Below, in pieces: positions 52,801-56,338 of a stretch of 64,000 nucleotides of DNA. A model generated the notes under the pieces. That model saw only the letters and a list, made by a program, of their open reading frames with translations, ran no database searches and was not told where the DNA came from. The DNA comes from Clytia hemisphaerica (lineage: Eukaryota; Cnidaria; Hydrozoa; Leptothecata; Clytiidae), in assembly GCA_902728285.1 (NCBI GenBank), contig CACVBU010000096.1, positions 551,937 through 615,936 on the forward strand, written 5' to 3'. Numbering within the stretch: the first letter of the stretch is position 1; every line of letters begins with the position of its first letter. The position numbers and the translations under genes are program-made.

Positions 52801-55224
52801 ACGTCTGTCTGCTTCGTTGAGTTCTTCAGTCAGCATCTGAAAGGTAATACGATGGGATTTCAAATTGTAGCAATGACAGGTTTGTTTGATTTTTGGTCTC
52901 TTATGTTTTGTTATAAAATCTTACGTTGCTTTTTGTATAAAAGATATGCAGTTTAAAAACTCCACAAAATATGTGTGAATCATTACCCAGATAGCTGATG
53001 TTATGTGGCACCAGAAAATTTACTACCAGGTGCACTAAAAAAAGTATACACGTTTTTCTAGATATTGTAAGCTTACGATTTAAGGTAATTTTGGGTAGGT
53101 GAAAAGTTTTCGTTACATAACTTTCGATTGACTGAACCGATTTGAAAGTTTTTTTACACCAAAAGTTATTAAGTTAACCCTTTCTCTATTGTGCAACAGA
53201 TAGATATTTTTTCTCAATCTTAATTAAAATCTAAAAGCAGTGATAAACCAAAACAAACCTTTATTCTTTCTGTAAGTTGCTGGATTTCCCCTCGTAGGTA
53301 TTTATCACCAGTTCCTGAATATTTCTGCAAATTAAACGTATCTATATTAAACATCTCTCTGTCATTTTTGACATCTTCCCTAATATCACCTTCAATTGAT
53401 TCAATATTTTACTGGTTTCGTTGAAAAAAAGTCAAGCAAAGAAAATAGAGGTAATAGAGGGTAATAAAAGTAATATTGAATATTGAACATTATATCCAAT
53501 GGTAGATGTCCTTCCCACTAGTATAGTAAAATTTCGAAATTTTATAACCTGATATTGAGCAATTTCTGCTTTCAATTCTTGATTCTCTGCCATCAAAACT
53601 GCCTCTGGAATAAAATTGAAACATTTTGAAGTGTTTTTATAATAAATCCTAATAAATAATCATTATAAAGTTATAAAAAAAGAGAAAAATGAAAAAAAAG
53701 AGTATCGGTGGTTAAAAGTCTCAGCATTTACCTCCATCCCTGCCTCCATCTTTTTCTGCCATAAGCCTCTCCATTTCATCAACTGCTGTTTCATATTGTA
53801 TTCCTTTTATCTATAGAAATAATATAGGAAGTCCAAAACTTTCTTAAAGAAACAAGTGTAAACTGAAAAGAAGAATGATTATTGAGGCTGCTAACTTCTG
53901 GTAGTAATAATATAAAAGTGCAGTCAAAATATGTTTGAATATAGATGCATACAAGAGATTTGATGACCCTTGATTTTAAATATATCACCATTTTCACTAA
54001 AATAGATCAATCGAAGTTTACTCACATTCAGGACAGCTTTAGTGACATTGAATAGTTTGACAACTGTGTCAGCTTCTGACAGCTTTCCATCACTCTCTGA
54101 TAGATCACTCTGAAAGGTGATATAAGATGATGAACATAATGTCAAGTGGATATTAAGTATGAATATCAAATAATTACTTAGTAATAAAACAAGTGATACT
54201 TTTATTGACCTATCAGTGTAATCGATAAACAAGAAATCAATAAAAACTACATGATACTGCATGATAATGAAATCTCAGGAAAATCCAGAGCACTTTTTTC
54301 AGGACATTTCCGAAATCTAGCAACCAAATTTTTTTTGGAAAATTTGGCTCAAATACATTTTGGGAGATACTATTTTGCTTTAATGTGCAAAAAGAATCTG
54401 TCTAAATGTAACTCCAAAAAGGGAAAAACCTGCTTTTGGCTGATTTTTCAGCTGTTGAGCTGAGTTCCCTATTGAAAAAATGAATATTCTTTGGAAATCA
54501 AACAATGCTAAGTTTTGCGCATCACCAAGAATTACCTTGTACTGTAAAGAAATGACAAATAAAATTAAGAAAATTATTATGGTAATACAAAAAACGGCAA
54601 TTTCTGGGATATTTACGGTTCTTCAGACTGGAAATAGTTAGAAGACCCTTTTCGACAAATTAATGGCAGTACACGTCAATGTACAAAAAACTAGGAAAAA
54701 CTAATGATAAAATCTCAAAAAAATCCTGAAGAGCTTTTTCCAAGACATTTCCCTATCTGGCAACCATAAACAATTTTTTTTCGAAACTCAGGCTCCATCA
54801 TATTAATCGGGGATTACTATTTTGCATCATTGTGCAAAAAATAGCAAAAATAAAAAAGATCAAATGAGCCAAACCTGAGAAAAGCTCAAAATAACAGACC
54901 GACAAACGACTGTAAACGAACATACAAAGGATAATCAATAGACCCCTTAAGGTCTATTCTACAAATCCAAATACAAATACAAATCCTACAATTGATGGGC
55001 TTTGAAATTATTGAACAAATTTTGTCCAGTTAAAGAAGAAGTGAAAAAAATTGAAACAAATAAATTGCTGCTTGCACTTAGTTGATTGCATCAGATATTA
55101 CAAAAAAACAAAATATACAGCATACATTGAGGAGCAAATTGAAATATTCTTCTGCAGCATCTTCGTCTAAACTGATTCTCTCAACGTCAGCTGTTTGAAT
55201 CCTTTGCCAATCAATGTACCCCAT
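563..55224 (-). CDS. CEP290: CEP290 (centrosomal protein of 290 kDa), 51 coding exons, 3' end beyond window
   Basis: CEP290 is a long coiled-coil protein of centriolar satellites and the ciliary transition zone. There it bridges microtubules and membrane and gates protein entry into cilia; human mutations cause ciliopathies. I assembled 51 exons on the minus strand from 55,224 leftward. Every donor is GT, every acceptor AG and all phases match, giving 5,529 nt (1,843 codons) without a stop. Landmarks matching remembered vertebrate CEP290 include [62 protein letters not shown] and [11 protein letters not shown], in the correct order. The protein is almost entirely heptad-type and rich in E, K, Q and L. 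Vertebrate CEP290 is about 2,480 residues, so roughly the last quarter is missing to the left. Exon coordinates are in the six block entries. Homology is from memory, not a search, but the co-linear series of matches makes it very secure. Confidence 0.97.
1327..1573. mobile_element. Harbinger-like MITE with TAA target duplication
   Basis: Imperfect terminal inverted repeats share CCACTTTCGCGCGAAAT near both ends. The element is flanked by TAA (1,324-1,326 and 1,574-1,576), the 3-bp TWA duplication typical of PIF/Harbinger. It lies about 20 bp upstream of the CEP290 exon 50 acceptor, inside the intron. Confidence 0.75.
1657..2251. mobile_element. Foldback MITE (about 595 bp), asymmetric arms
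   Basis: Outer ends GGGGGCCAAGCCTTGGGTTC and the complement of AACCCCAGGCTTGGCCCC match. A second long stretch (about 1,698-1,840 against 1,945-2,085) is also inverted and includes TTGGTACCATC and TTAGTCAGAGAGTTGTTG on the complementary arm. The right arm carries about 130 bp with no counterpart. Both ends sit at TA. Confidence 0.75.
3243..3497. mobile_element. Harbinger-like MITE, TAA target duplication
   Basis: Ends GACCATGTTCACACGTTAC and GTAACGTCTGAAAATGGTC are inverted repeats flanked by TAA (3,240-3,242 and 3,498-3,500). The interior is rich in TTTCGGAACG-type words on both strands. No transposase. It lies in the CEP290 intron between exons 49 and 50. Confidence 0.8.
3840..3965. repeat. 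Dispersed repeat shared with 42.05-42.28 kb
   Basis: This segment contains TTGCACTTTGGAGGACGGTA and, further right, the complement of GCGACGGAGACGG. Both words recur near 42,053-42,240 (GACGGAGACGG, then TTGCACTTTTGAGGACGG) in a different relative orientation. It is a decayed interspersed repeat of unknown class. Confidence 0.5.
4595..4760 (-). repeat. tRNA-derived SINE, copy 1
   Basis: On the minus strand a tRNA-like head carries an A-box-like TGGCCCGTAGTGG and a B-box-like GTGCGTTCAAATCC. A body follows with GACACCAAAATGGTACTTG, ATGCCTCTC and AAGGATCAAG. The body and B box recur at 32.56-32.70 kb, so this is an interspersed SINE and not a tRNA gene. Confidence 0.65.
5000..5112. mobile_element. 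Pogo/Tigger-like MITE remnant
   Basis: Repeated CTCTCYGTAATTCGAA words occur at the left, with GTCCCTTAAAAATC and the end word GAGTCAACTG at the right, followed by TA. The same layout is seen at 12.6 and 45.6 kb. The left end is degraded. Confidence 0.5.
7370..7660. other. GC-rich island inside a CEP290 intron, origin unknown
   Basis: Between exons 44 and 45 (5,863-7,876), sequence at about 7,390-7,560 is conspicuously GC-rich (CGACGGCGGATTGGCGGCCG) compared with its AT-rich surroundings. Short inverted words (AGGCTAATTTCC and GGAAATTT) occur, but I find no clear TIR, RNA box or conserved ORF. Probably a transposon fragment; not identified. The rest of this 1.8-kb intron shows nothing. Confidence 0.35.
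8380..11987 (-). CDS. CEP290: CEP290 exons 36-43 (most conserved central region)
   Basis: Exons, all phase 0: 36 (11751-11987), 37 (11158-11268), 38 (10753-10836), 39 (9965-10045), 40 (9610-9717), 41 (9234-9368), 42 (8910-8972), 43 (8380-8535). Exon 36 has [20 protein letters not shown], matching vertebrate [20 protein letters not shown]. Exon 37 has [19 protein letters not shown]. Exon 41 has [17 protein letters not shown] followed by [10 protein letters not shown]. Exon 43 starts [15 protein letters not shown] and ends in a [14 protein letters not shown] helix. These exons alone would identify the gene. Confidence 0.97.
12146..15852 (-). CDS. CEP290: CEP290 exons 30-35
   Basis: Exons: 30 (15741-15852), 31 (15168-15250), 32 (14478-14591), 33 (13560-13620), 34 (12803-13033), 35 (12146-12225). 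Split codons occur at 30/31 (T plus TG), 33/34 (A plus AT) and 34/35 (G plus CG). The last gives [14 protein letters not shown], matching vertebrate SLIAKLHQHNVSLQ. This supports the unusual exon 35 acceptor (ATCGAAG), which has no pyrimidine directly before the AG. Exon 32 is [18 protein letters not shown], near-identical in pattern to vertebrate ELNERQRAEHCQKMYEHL. Exon 33 (61 nt) encodes [20 protein letters not shown]. Confidence 0.95.
12606..12780. mobile_element. Pogo/Tigger-like MITE (TTCGAA type)
   Basis: Ends CAGTCTACTCTTTCTAATTC and the complement of ATTATAGAGAGTCAACTG form inverted repeats. Internal copies of AATTCGAA lie beside GGTCCC words. A TA follows the right end. The layout matches pogo-type MITEs; no transposase. 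Confidence 0.7.
13746..13905. mobile_element. Pogo/Tigger-like MITE
   Basis: Begins TA then CAGCCGACTCTCTCCAATTC and ends with TAGAGAGAGTAGACTG-like sequence in inverse orientation. AATTCGAA is repeated on both arms. Located in the intron between exons 32 and 33. Confidence 0.65.
15535..15709. mobile_element. Pogo/Tigger-like MITE (ACTCGAA subfamily)
   Basis: Ends CAGCGGAGTCTCTTTAACGC and TTATGGAGACTCCACTG are inverted, followed by TA. The internal words AACTCGAA, TCCATAAATCGAAATTTCC and CCCATGCGTGTTCGAG recur at 33.49-33.63 kb. It lies 31 bp past the CEP290 exon 30 donor. Confidence 0.7.
16622..17170. mobile_element. Short-word TIR element E9 (degenerate, AAGAAT type)
   Basis: Co-linear with the element at 28.05-28.40 kb: shared TATTCTTACAGTATTCTTAG-like left sequence, GACATTTTTGTATAAG and TTGATGGTGATATTC near the right, ending ATTCTTATAAGATG. 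ATTCTT words recur at the expected positions. Both termini are decayed, and it holds about 200 bp not in the other copy. Confidence 0.6.
17756..18128. mobile_element. Short-word TIR element E1 (AAGAAC type)
   Basis: TA, then CACGTTTTTCTTTTTGTTAG, and the inverse at the right end before TA. From the left, AGAACC, AAGAAC, AAGAAT and AAGAAC are spaced about 8, 30 and 5 bp apart. AGGCTGA follows the second word and its complement TCAGCCT follows the fourth. The right end repeats the scheme (AAGAAC, AAGAAC, AAGCAC, then inverted GTTCT). No ORF. Confidence 0.85.
18255..18545. mobile_element. Short-word TIR element E2 (AAGGAAC type)
   Basis: Same scaffold as E1, but the word is AAGGAAC at nearly every position: two at the left separated by 8 bp, then AAGGAAT, then AAGGAAC. 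At the right are three direct copies plus an inverted GTTCCTT that can pair with the last one. AGGCT-type cores lie between. Ends are TA CACGTTTTTT and AAAAACGTG TA. Confidence 0.85.
18548..18636. mobile_element. Right half of a further short-word element, fused to E2
   Basis: Directly after E2: AGGAAC, then AGACTCAAAATT, AAGGAC, CAGTCTCAGCCC and a TTTTAATAAAAAAGCGTG end followed by TA. It follows the right-end layout of E1 and E2, with AGACT/AGTCT replacing AGGCT. The left half is missing. Confidence 0.65.
19656..20007. mobile_element. Short-word TIR element E3 (AAGAAC type)
   Basis: TA, then CACGTTTTTTTTTTATTAGA, with the end AATAAAAAAAAGGTG before TA. Left words AGAACC, AAGAAC (then AGGCTGAAATT), AAGAAC and AAGAAC at the E1 spacing. 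At the right are AAGAAC, AGGCTGAAAATT and CAGGCTCAGCC. Closest relative of E1. Confidence 0.85.
20419..20590. mobile_element. Pogo/Tigger-like MITE
   Basis: TA then CAGTTGACTCTCGCAAATTC at the left. The right arm has TTCGAATAGGCGAGAGTC in inverse orientation. AATTCGAA words occur on both arms. Confidence 0.65.
22901..23035. repeat. Foldback hairpin with CGAG...CTCG centre
   Basis: Two arms of about 65 bp are near-complementary, centred on TTTTCCGAGCC TGTA GGCGAGGAAAA. A related hairpin with the same centre is at 51.01-51.16 kb. It could be an old foldback transposon. Confidence 0.65.
23041..23112. mobile_element. One end of a short-word TIR element (AAGAAC type)
   Basis: On the minus strand: TACACTCTTTCAAT, AAGAAC, 5-bp gap, AAGAAC, then TTTGAGGCTCAAATT, A-tract, AAGAAC. 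This is the end layout of E1 and E3. The rest of the element is not visible; the adjacent hairpin (22,901-23,035) may have replaced it. Confidence 0.55.
25401..25550 (+). repeat. Duplicated splice-acceptor-like segment ahead of GPCR 1
   Basis: Two similar stretches about 100 bp apart each contain TATATATTTYCAGGTA followed by TTATAAACAAACAAGA-like sequence and AAAACAAA. Both have a pyrimidine tract and AG that could serve as a 3' splice site for a 5' UTR exon of the GPCR at 25,574. Confidence 0.45.
25574..26911 (+). CDS. Class A (rhodopsin-like) neuropeptide-type GPCR, intronless
   Basis: A 445-residue single-exon ORF with seven hydrophobic segments. TM1 is about 62-87 (N78 in the LINALV motif). 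TM2 is about 98-120 (D107 in LAACDF). TM3 is about 134-157, starting at Cys134, the usual disulphide cysteine, with Cys209 as its likely loop partner. TM4 is about 178-197, TM5 about 222-249, TM6 about 271-294 and TM7 about 316-336. TM7 carries NPMIY (329-333), the NPxxY activation motif. The DRY position reads ERF (158-160). TM6 has FFCTVSP instead of the common CWxP. The N-terminus has N-glycosylation sites (NKT, NVS). The roughly 110-residue tail is Ser- and Arg-rich, suiting kinase and arrestin regulation. The pattern resembles invertebrate peptide receptors of the galanin/allatostatin/orexin-like assemblage; the ligand cannot be inferred. It lies antisense inside CEP290 intron 29. Pyrimidine-AG motifs upstream suggest a spliced 5' UTR, and an AATAAA occurs at 27,458. 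Confidence 0.93.
   Translation: MVQDNIINLIKTTLHPIPIVFGEKYNKTDSSSGLNNNRLLVPTSGITNVSSNNYPEIPLGTEIGISTAVFAGLGILINALVITVIVMAKTRQYSTYKHLMLHLAACDFLCSIVLLPYVPLELKSHYWTYPDATCQIIYPTISLLTNVSTGTILIITIERFRGVWFPHARQWGGTDVKKAFAIVWLISLVSVLPNIIMLRVKQYDNIIYCNEVWDENDPTYKRLYGFSFLAVSFFIPLLGITIMHTLIICRLKYKELTPDNMSAHQQRQNQRIMRVLTGIIAVFFCTVSPNKILYFVWDVDPQLEKDLESNTRYYLRTVQFFYWSRVAINPMIYCFFDTRFKKDFKKSTRRMRGLSIRDSEVRSRSASQRTSTILSVRSRANSSFIGEAEEAISRCNRMSKISKMDATSLQTFVEDRGRRVRSATVDTDLSVSPMAHSTLVKQGSR
27765..28047. repeat. 283-bp repeat U, copy 1
   Basis: Runs from TAGTCATTTCC to GCACGCATGTTA. It repeats in direct orientation at 28,401-28,696 with scattered substitutions and small indels. Contains AAGGCTTCGTATTTTTTG and CCAAGTGGACCTTTTGGC, with no ORF or terminal inverted repeat. 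Confidence 0.85.
28048..28400. mobile_element. Short-word TIR element E4 (AAGAAT type) at a repeat junction
   Basis: Ends CACGCTTTTTTTTATAAGAA and the complement of ATTCTTATAAAAAGAAAAGC. Read on the minus strand from its right end: AAGAAT, 9 bp, AAGAAT, CCATGAT, ..., AAGAAT, 5 bp, AAGAAT, then ATCATGG, the exact complement of CCATGAT. The far end has AAAGAAT, CCATGAT and inverted ATTCTT. It sits exactly between the two U copies at TA. Confidence 0.85.
28401..28696. repeat. 296-bp repeat U, copy 2
   Basis: Direct repeat of 27,765-28,047. It begins with TAGTC directly at the end of element E4 and ends GCAAGCATGTTA, followed by unrelated sequence. Confidence 0.85.
28724..28793. mobile_element. 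Partial short-word TIR element end (AAGAAC type)
   Basis: GCGCTCTTTTTAATAT, AAGAAC, about 20 bp with an A-tract, then AAGAAC. It resembles a degraded end of the E1/E3 class, 28 bp past U copy 2. Confidence 0.4.
32157..32470. mobile_element. TIR element with internal CACTGTAAGGGTC repeats
   Basis: The left end CCCGGAGGAAGGGCACTC and right end CGAGTGCCCC followed by a C/G run are inverted. CCGTACGT and ACGTACGG are also inverted further in. Four diverged copies of GCACTGTAAGGGTC lie between. No ORF; the C11G7 tract at the right end may be an expansion. Confidence 0.6.
32561..32700 (-). repeat. tRNA-derived SINE, copy 2
   Basis: On the minus strand: GTGGGTTCAACCGCCAGCTG (B-box-like), ATACCAAAGATTTC, ATGCCTCTCTGCTTGATG and AGAAGGATCAAG. 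Co-linear with the copy at 4.6-4.76 kb. GC-rich sequence at 32,481-32,560 may be further body. Confidence 0.65.
33491..33625. mobile_element. Pogo/Tigger-like MITE remnant (ACTCGAA subfamily)
   Basis: Shares ACTCCATGACTCGAAATTTTC, ACAAATTTGTGTTCC and GTGCTTGTTCGAG with the copy at 15.5 kb. It underlies the first part of the long ORF opened at 33,483, so those residues are unlikely to be original protein. Confidence 0.65.
33732..35248 (+). CDS. Unrecognised protein gene, possibly beta-propeller-like, read in two frames across A AAA AAG
   Basis: Frame one is open to a stop at 34,950-34,952. The downstream coding-like sequence is in the -1 frame and runs to a stop at 35,246-35,248. The -1 frame has a stop at 34,862, so the change must fall between 34,865 and 34,950. 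The heptamer A AAA AAG sits at 34,871-34,877 in the register needed for -1 slippage. Joined there, the product is about 505 residues. The N-terminus is strongly basic ([14 protein letters not shown]), possibly a nuclear signal. The middle alternates short hydrophobic strands with FxxD/Y and DxxTGKCV-type turns, reminiscent of a propeller. The tail is acidic then lysine-rich (DEEEESS, KKKKNKS). The ORF opens at 33,483, but that first part is MITE sequence, so I start at the Met at 33,732. An acceptor at 33,661-33,662 makes an upstream exon possible. I do not recognise the family. It may be a gene with an assembly indel, a recent pseudogene, or a frameshifting gene. Confidence 0.6.
35585..35921. 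mobile_element. hAT-like MITE, CTAGCTT duplicated at both ends
   Basis: Ends CAGAGTATTTTTCAAGCGC and the complement of GTGCTTGGAAAATACCCTG are inverted repeats; ACCACCGTT is matched in both arms. CTAGCTT flanks both sides (35,578-35,584 and 35,922-35,928). CAGRG termini suit hAT, though the duplication is 7 rather than 8 bp. Confidence 0.75.
36129..36377. mobile_element. Short-word TIR element E5 (AAGAAC, AAGGCTT core)
   Basis: On the minus strand: CACTTTTTTTTATAAGAAC, 9 bp, AAGAAC, AAGGCTTC, ..., AAGAAC, 5 bp, AAGAAC, then AAGGCTTT. The other end has AAGAAC, AAGGCTTC and inverted GTTCTC before AAAAACGTG. Scaffold as E1, with a different core word. Confidence 0.8.
36682..37875. mobile_element. 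1.2-kb TIR element (TA duplication) containing a large hairpin
   Basis: TA then CCAGTGAATACCCCTTAAAA at the left, with GGTATCTACTGG then TA at the right. Both ends have a second ACCCCTTAAAACCT copy nearby (36,890-36,915 beside a C15 run, and about 37,835-37,850 inverted). No coding sequence supported. A mariner-like non-autonomous element is plausible. Confidence 0.7.
37195..37329. repeat. Near-perfect hairpin, 65-bp arms, 4-bp loop
   Basis: Arms GGCGCAATTGAATAATGGGT... (37,195-37,259) and its complement (37,264-37,329) differ by about one inserted base, with loop GCAA. It lies inside the 1.2-kb TIR element. Confidence 0.9.
37931..38098. mobile_element. 168-bp hAT-like MITE in the GPCR 2 3' flank
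   Basis: Ends CAGGGTTGCCACAGG and the complement of ATAGCAACCCT are inverted. CTAGTG flanks both sides. The right edge is about 20 bp beyond the GPCR 2 stop codon, so it could supply part of that 3' UTR. Confidence 0.6.
38120..39259 (-). CDS. Divergent class A-like GPCR, intronless, long third intracellular loop
   Basis: A 379-residue single-exon ORF with seven hydrophobic segments. TM1 is about 8-29 (GGIANVV). TM2 is about 44-66, with the conserved Asp in LNISDL. TM3 is about 86-107, TM4 122-142, TM5 150-171, TM6 288-313 and TM7 324-345, ending NPGIY (338-342). The DRY position reads NNY (102-104). No cysteine precedes TM3, so the canonical TM3-ECL2 disulphide is absent. TM6 lacks CWxP. The third intracellular loop is about 115 residues, hydrophilic and rich in Ser, Asn, Lys and Glu. 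The extracellular N-terminus is very short. These features suggest an orphan receptor of a rapidly evolving lineage; the ligand is unknown. It is in the same orientation as CEP290 and sits in its intron 29, so it would also be present in CEP290 pre-mRNA. A 168-bp MITE starts just past the stop codon. Confidence 0.85.
   Translation of the reverse strand: MGFYYLGLGYIPISLIGGIANVVAFYCLLKYRSRNILGLRNQERLLLGLNISDLFLCFVTLPSKVVTYLTKPGLVAKPLSILYLDAVYFWSSSLIILLIAVNNYLKVSRPSTYDQILSKKRVTILVSLIHLFSITNPCFLFIDLHISAVTNITMFLLVLITLPLFYVLIVREMKASRRRVENPKSGFGQKSVVPTVTSSQAADSQNKNVNNTVKIESDVSEKTISSENEGIGKHNIDNSAETTSDGNKSTEEKDVESFPKKVSSPVRRVIQERKKIGLLSDIERRVIKNILLLMAVFFGCCLATVILAVAFILSGGEKEQFGSIKYGLFVLSLRTIVNPGIYVFKNQNYRSIMRNLMASCFRKMRLIKGSKQSVVTNKS
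40760..42438 (-). CDS. CEP290: CEP290 exons 26-29
   Basis: Exons: 26 (42349-42438), 27 (41841-41969), 28 (41282-41512), 29 (40760-40933), all phase 0. Exon 27 begins [11 protein letters not shown], exon 28 contains [18 protein letters not shown], and exon 29 contains [18 protein letters not shown]. These are among the clearest matches to vertebrate CEP290. Exon 29 ends at the donor (GTAGGT) of the exceptionally long intron that runs to exon 30 at 15,852. The protein alignment is continuous across that intron, so no exon appears to be hidden in it. Confidence 0.96.
42131..42275. mobile_element. Small TIR element between exons 26 and 27
   Basis: CGGTCCTTGATTTTACAGGT and the complement of ACCTGCCAAATCAAGGACGG are inverted repeats about 145 bp apart. 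The interior shares TTGCAC..GAGGACGG with 3.84-3.90 kb. Confidence 0.6.
42809..43065. mobile_element. Foldback element, about 75-bp arms
   Basis: Arm words ATACACTCTTATCGAGATGC, GTTGTCCTCGTTTTCAAACA and TTGCTATAAAATTA all recur in complement on the right (TATAATTTTATAGCATGG onward). Spacer about 105 bp. In the CEP290 intron between exons 25 and 26. Confidence 0.75.
43485..47336 (-). CDS. CEP290: CEP290 exons 15-25
   Basis: Exons: 15 (47194-47336), 16 (46734-46926), 17 (46368-46441), 18 (46042-46162), 19 (45798-45878), 20 (45365-45431), 21 (44991-45034), 22 (44821-44880), 23 (44483-44587), 24 (44084-44126), 25 (43485-43591). Exon 15 ends IRLRD plus two bases and joins exon 16 to give [13 protein letters not shown], matching vertebrate RDREIEILTKEIN. 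This fixes the exon 16 acceptor at 46927-46928 rather than at closer AGs. Exon 23 carries [14 protein letters not shown]. Codons are split at 15/16, 17/18, 20/21 and 24/25. Exon 24 (43 nt) and exon 21 (44 nt) are the smallest in the gene. Exons 18-19 are the least conserved, with an acidic and serine-rich stretch instead of regular heptads. Confidence 0.95.
45558..45682. mobile_element. Pogo/Tigger-like MITE
   Basis: CAGCCTCTTTCTGTAATTCG at the left, then GGTCCCATGAAGATCG as in the copy at 12.6 kb. The right end TCGAATTAGAGAGATCGCC is the degraded inverse. Confidence 0.55.
47504..48140. mobile_element. 637-bp foldback MITE with CCGGGTGACCCACG ends
   Basis: Ends CCGGGTGACCCACGAAAAAG and its exact complement, flanked by TA. 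Arms of roughly 230 bp are near-complementary, with long matched words such as AAAATTCACTTTTCGGAAAG, around an AT-rich spacer of about 190 bp. Probably mariner-type, non-autonomous. In the intron between exons 14 and 15. Confidence 0.88.
48296..48662. mobile_element. Short-word TIR element E6 (AAGAAT, GGGTGA core)
   Basis: TA CACACTTTTTTATAAGAAT, AGGAAT, GGGTGAAA, ..., AAGAAT, 5 bp, AAGAAT, then ACCCTC. The right end has AAGAAT, TTTCACCCT, AAGAAT, CCCTC and inverted ATTCTT, then AAAAAAAGCGTG TA. The core is GGGTGA or its complement throughout. Confidence 0.82.
48925..49154 (-). repeat. tRNA-Ile(UAU)-like pseudogene or SINE head with tail
   Basis: Minus strand 49,154-49,083 folds as a tRNA: acceptor GGGTTGA, D-arm TAGCCTAGTCAGTAGAGC, anticodon loop TTTATAA (UAU) and T-arm GGTTCGAGCCC. 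The 3' anticodon stem (TTAAA instead of a match to TTCGC) is broken, and G65 does not pair. Non-tRNA sequence continues to an A/T-rich tail near 48,925, so a SINE or tRNA pseudogene is more likely than a functional tRNA. Confidence 0.6.
49230..55224 (-). CDS. CEP290: CEP290 exons 1-14 (N-terminal part)
   Basis: Exons in transcript order: 1 (55126-55224), 2 (54026-54109), 3 (53732-53810), 4 (53549-53604), 5 (53259-53324), 6 (52771-52836), 7 (52250-52303), 8 (52022-52075), 9 (51575-51787), 10 (50821-50889), 11 (50474-50563), 12 (49966-50088), 13 (49579-49632), 14 (49230-49394). The start begins [10 protein letters not shown], comparable with the vertebrate MPPNINWKEI. Only intron 3/4 splits a codon; the other introns are phase 0. 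Exons 11-12 contain [16 protein letters not shown] followed by [10 protein letters not shown], matching the vertebrate EDDPIMVAVNAKVEEWK region. Exons 6-8 are short (66, 54, 54 nt) and continue the coiled coil without a gap. Confidence 0.95.
51011..51158. repeat. Foldback hairpin related to 22.9 kb
   Basis: Arms GTAATCACAAGATAACGAGT and TGAGTTATCATGTGATTAC, with AATCACGAGTGCAATT words, surround the centre TTTTCCGAGTCCGAAAGGACGAGGAAAA. Flanking ATCGCACAAT and ATTGTGCGAT near 51,172 and 51,505 may belong to a larger element. Confidence 0.65.
54261..54850. repeat. Diverged tandem duplication in CEP290 intron 1
   Basis: AAATCTC, ATCC, GAGC, TTTTC, GACATTTCC, CTAGCAACCA and ACTATTTTGC at about 54,267-54,395 recur in order at about 54,712-54,840. 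Spacing is near 445 bp. No coding potential; possibly an old tandem MITE pair. Confidence 0.55.
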
Positions 55225-55285
55225 GCTTCAGATTCATTGATTATCAATATTTTTCATTATGTCAACAAATCATTGTAAAAAGCTT
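55225..55285 (-). promoter_or_regulatory. CEP290: CEP290 5' leader with short upstream ORFs
   Basis: Upstream of the start codon the minus strand runs to a possible acceptor (TTTTTAG, with the exon starting at 55,285), suggesting a spliced 5' UTR exon. The segment contains three upstream ATGs. One opens a 7-codon ORF (55234-55257) ending 9 bases before the CEP290 ATG. One opens a 3-codon ORF. A third overlaps the main start in another frame. Such uATGs commonly lower translation, but whether this leader is transcribed as drawn is inference. Confidence 0.45.
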
Positions 55286-55483
55286 CTAAAAATAAAAAAA
55301 TGATGTGGGTAAATAAGTTGAGGTCTTCCTAAAAAATGACACATTGATCGAAACTGCAAATAAAGTTATATGTTTCCTGAACTAAAAACAGTTTTTAGAC
55401 TTGAGCTGGATGGACTCTTCTCAAATATTTGACCCTGCTCATTAAAGTATTACTCACCATTGGTTCATTGGCATCGAAAAACG

Positions 55484-55627
55484 CAGGGCTCGAAATAACG
55501 GTCGGACATCGGACATTGTCTGACCCAAATAGCTTCATGTCCAACCCAAAAATCATAATTTTCAAGCTAAAGCAACCCTGATCGGACATTTTGTCCGACC
55601 CACTTGGAATCGTTATTTCGAGGCTTG
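55484..55627. mobile_element. MITE with CTCGAAATAACG ends
   Basis: CAGGGCTCGAAATAACG and the complement of CGTTATTTCGAGGCTTG are inverted repeats; CGGACA/TGTCCG words are mirrored inside. Flanks share AAAAC. About 260 bp upstream of the CEP290 start codon, within or near its promoter. Confidence 0.65.
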
Positions 55628-56338
55628 AAAACATAAGATTAAAATTCTTATCCTAATGATCTGAATGATCTCTACATGTGTTTCAACATGCCAATGCAAC
55701 CATTAGAAAAGGGTAAATCAGAAATGATTTTCAAACAAGGCGGTTTTATTCTTATTTCCAACAGGAAATTAGCAATAAAGGAATTAGTGTTTTTGAAAAA
55801 AGAACTCATAAAGCCTTTCATAGCATTCTACACCAAATCAAAAAAGTAAATATTTTACTTACCATCAGAAAACTGATAAAAAATTTTCAACAAAAAAACT
55901 AGCATCATTGGCAGGCTTAATTTTATGAAACATTAAACTGGTTTATAAGCAAGAAAATTTATACATTGTGTATTATTGAATGATATAATTTGAGAACTGT
56001 TATTGCTTCAAACTTTCAACTGAGTAACAAATTAAGACCTTTACTACAGTAAGATTGCCTACATTGAAAACAGTTGGAAACCAGTAATTTTCTAGATAGA
56101 CTTCTCTTCAATTGGGTTTCTGGCTAAAAGTGTGAGCTTGAAAAGCTGATCGGCTGTTACAATTTTATGGTTCTGTGTGATTGTACTGGATTCATATCAT
56201 TACAATTCTTTCAATTTCGAATAAGCATCATAAAAATCTTTGAGACACAAGTAAATCACTTGAAAGAAGTGTTACATTTTATCAATATCTTGAATTCTAC
56301 CGTGAGATCGGGTAACTTGCATCAGTGCGAGCGGAGCT

